This document shows positions 14,200-14,854 of a stretch of 14,854 nt of DNA, piece after piece. The notes beneath the pieces were generated by a model. The model ran no database searches, was not told the DNA's origin, and worked only from the letters and a program-made list of their open reading frames with translations. Source of the DNA: an uncultured Muribaculaceae bacterium (lineage in GTDB: Bacteria; Bacteroidota; Bacteroidia; Bacteroidales; Muribaculaceae); the NCBI GenBank assembly GCA_910586475.1, contig CAJUHM010000054.1, positions 1 through 14,854 on the forward strand, in the 5' to 3' direction. A program made the translations under genes and the position numbers. The first letter of the stretch is position 1. Each line of letters starts with the position of its first letter.

Positions 14200-14706
14200 T
14201 TACTGCTTATTGGCGATGTGTTCGGACAGATATACGATGACCGGTTCAGAGTCCTGACAGCCCAGAACATACTGCCGTCCGTTTTTCAGCCGGAGCAGGA
14301 AACAATCAGCGTTGTTTCCGTAGTAGGCAAAATAGGTCCCGACACCCGGTTCTTTGAACCATCCCCAGTAGCCGGCAAGGCCTCCGCTGCCGCACACTCT
14401 CTGGTTTCTCAGCATCGGAATGGGGGTGAACGCGGCCACTGATTCGATCGAAGAGAGAGTAATTGTTCTCGTGCCGATACGTTTTTTCACTACGAGTGCC
14501 TCATCATTGACTTCAATTGCAACGGGTGAGTAATAAAAAGCTGCGAGGGCAATGACGGCAGTGGCTGAACAGATGGTCAGGATGACGGCCATGTTTTGTC
14601 GGCAAAAAAACAGACAGCCAACCAGACAGATGAGCAGAATGTCGATGGCAACTATTGTAATGAACACCGATTCCTTGCTCCATTTTACCTGTCTTGTGAT
14701 TTCCAT
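14200..14706 (-). CDS. Small membrane protein with bacterial PH-like domain, function unknown
   Basis: Product of 168 residues. Two adjacent membrane spans at about residues 14-34 and 38-58 form a hairpin. They are followed by a cytoplasmic or periplasmic beta-rich segment: VAIEVNDEALVVKKRIGTRT, ITLSSIESVAAF, and CFLLRLKNGRQYVLGCQDSE. This layout and the KNGR-x-YVLG strand fit the bacterial PH-domain family seen in Bacteroidetes. The region between (RNQRVCGSGGLAGYWGWF, then Gly/Tyr-rich) is a recognisable part of that family's proteins as I recall it. No catalytic residues are evident. It has its own promoter (14733-14763) and converges on the fructokinase gene, so it is not part of the fructan locus. 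No specific role can be assigned. Confidence 0.75.
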   Translation of the reverse strand: MEITRQVKWSKESVFITIVAIDILLICLVGCLFFCRQNMAVILTICSATAVIALAAFYYSPVAIEVNDEALVVKKRIGTRTITLSSIESVAAFTPIPMLRNQRVCGSGGLAGYWGWFKEPGVGTYFAYYGNNADCFLLRLKNGRQYVLGCQDSEPVIVYLSEHIANKQ

Positions 14707-14732
14707 TGGTCTTTAGAATTTGTTTACAGTCA

Positions 14733-14763
14733 CAAAGCTACAAAAATATCCGCAGGCCTCCAA
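14733..14763 (-). promoter_or_regulatory. Promoter of the PH-domain membrane protein gene
   Basis: On the minus strand TTGG (14760-14763) is followed after 19 bases by TAGCTTTG (14733-14740), which matches TAnnTTTG. Initiation would fall near 14726, about 20 bases before the ATG at 14706. The -33 is one base off TTTG. Confidence 0.55.
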
Positions 14764-14774
14764 CTGCCTGAAAC

Positions 14775-14808
14775 GAAAAACGGCAGACATCCTGCTGCGA
14801 TGTCCGTT
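14775..14808 (-). terminator. Minus-strand terminator of a gene beyond the right edge
   Basis: Reading leftward, AACGGACATC pairs with GATGT and CCGTT across a 7-base loop, with a 3-base CTG bulge. A T run (TTTTTCGTTT) follows at once. It implies a leftward gene ending just outside, or close to, position 14854. The 46 bases after the hairpin show no convincing coding frame. Confidence 0.5.
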
Positions 14809-14854
14809 CCTGAAAATGGTTGACTCGGTTTGGTATGTTTACTAATATTGGTTT

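Noticed and set aside
14143..14442. 99-codon plus-strand frame after the fructokinase
   Set aside because: It starts within the bidirectional hairpin region and overlaps the PH-domain gene on the other strand. No recognisable features.
1..14854. CRISPR arrays, tRNA/rRNA genes, insertion sequences, phage or defence genes
   Set aside because: No regularly spaced repeats, cloverleaf-like segments, transposase or integrase motifs, or defence-system domains were seen on either strand.

Overview
The window reads as a chromosomal piece from a gut-type Bacteroidales bacterium. It holds a SusC/SusD pair, a hybrid two-component regulator (HTCS), Bacteroidetes-style promoters (TAnnTTTG at -7), A-rich leaders with little Shine-Dalgarno signal, and surface-lipoprotein features. 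Base composition looks close to half GC, richer than typical Bacteroides. That and the gene content make a Muribaculaceae-like genome my best guess, but this is inference; no search was run.

Left edge (1-1588, minus strand): a three-gene operon reading leftward. It holds a BlaI/MecI-type repressor, a short BlaR1-like M56 zinc-peptidase membrane sensor, and the first 50 codons of an exported protein with a carboxypeptidase-regulatory-like fold, cut by the window edge. Its promoter lies between two dyads that look like repressor operators. A gap of about 390 bases (1589-1975) holds this promoter, the terminator of the next operon and a possible decayed reading frame.

Centre (1976-14138): a fructan/fructose utilisation locus (PUL) resembling the Bacteroides thetaiotaomicron BT1754-BT1765 locus, but rearranged. 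susC-susD run leftward (6918 to 1976). Upstream of them, also leftward, is a BT1754-like HTCS with a periplasmic sugar-binding sensor. Divergent from it is a rightward operon of a GH32 fructanase (10125-11978), an MFS sugar permease (12051-13235) and a PfkB fructokinase (13260-14138). The inferred route: SusD captures oligofructans at the surface and SusC imports them. GH32 releases fructose in the periplasm, the MFS permease carries it inward, and fructokinase phosphorylates it. Periplasmic fructose would bind the HTCS, which activates the susC and GH32 promoters. Both promoters carry related A-tract boxes (ATATnAAAAA with an ATGCACG word) that I propose as the regulator's sites.

Right edge (14139-14854): a bidirectional hairpin separates the fructokinase from a convergent small membrane protein with a PH-like domain and its own promoter. 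A minus-strand terminator at 14775-14808 implies another leftward gene just outside the window. I saw no RNA genes, CRISPR array, insertion sequence or phage gene. The most useful new observations are the candidate HTCS operators, the repressor operators around the blaI promoter, the plug-like tail on the BlaR1-like peptidase, and the absence from this window of a surface endo-fructanase.
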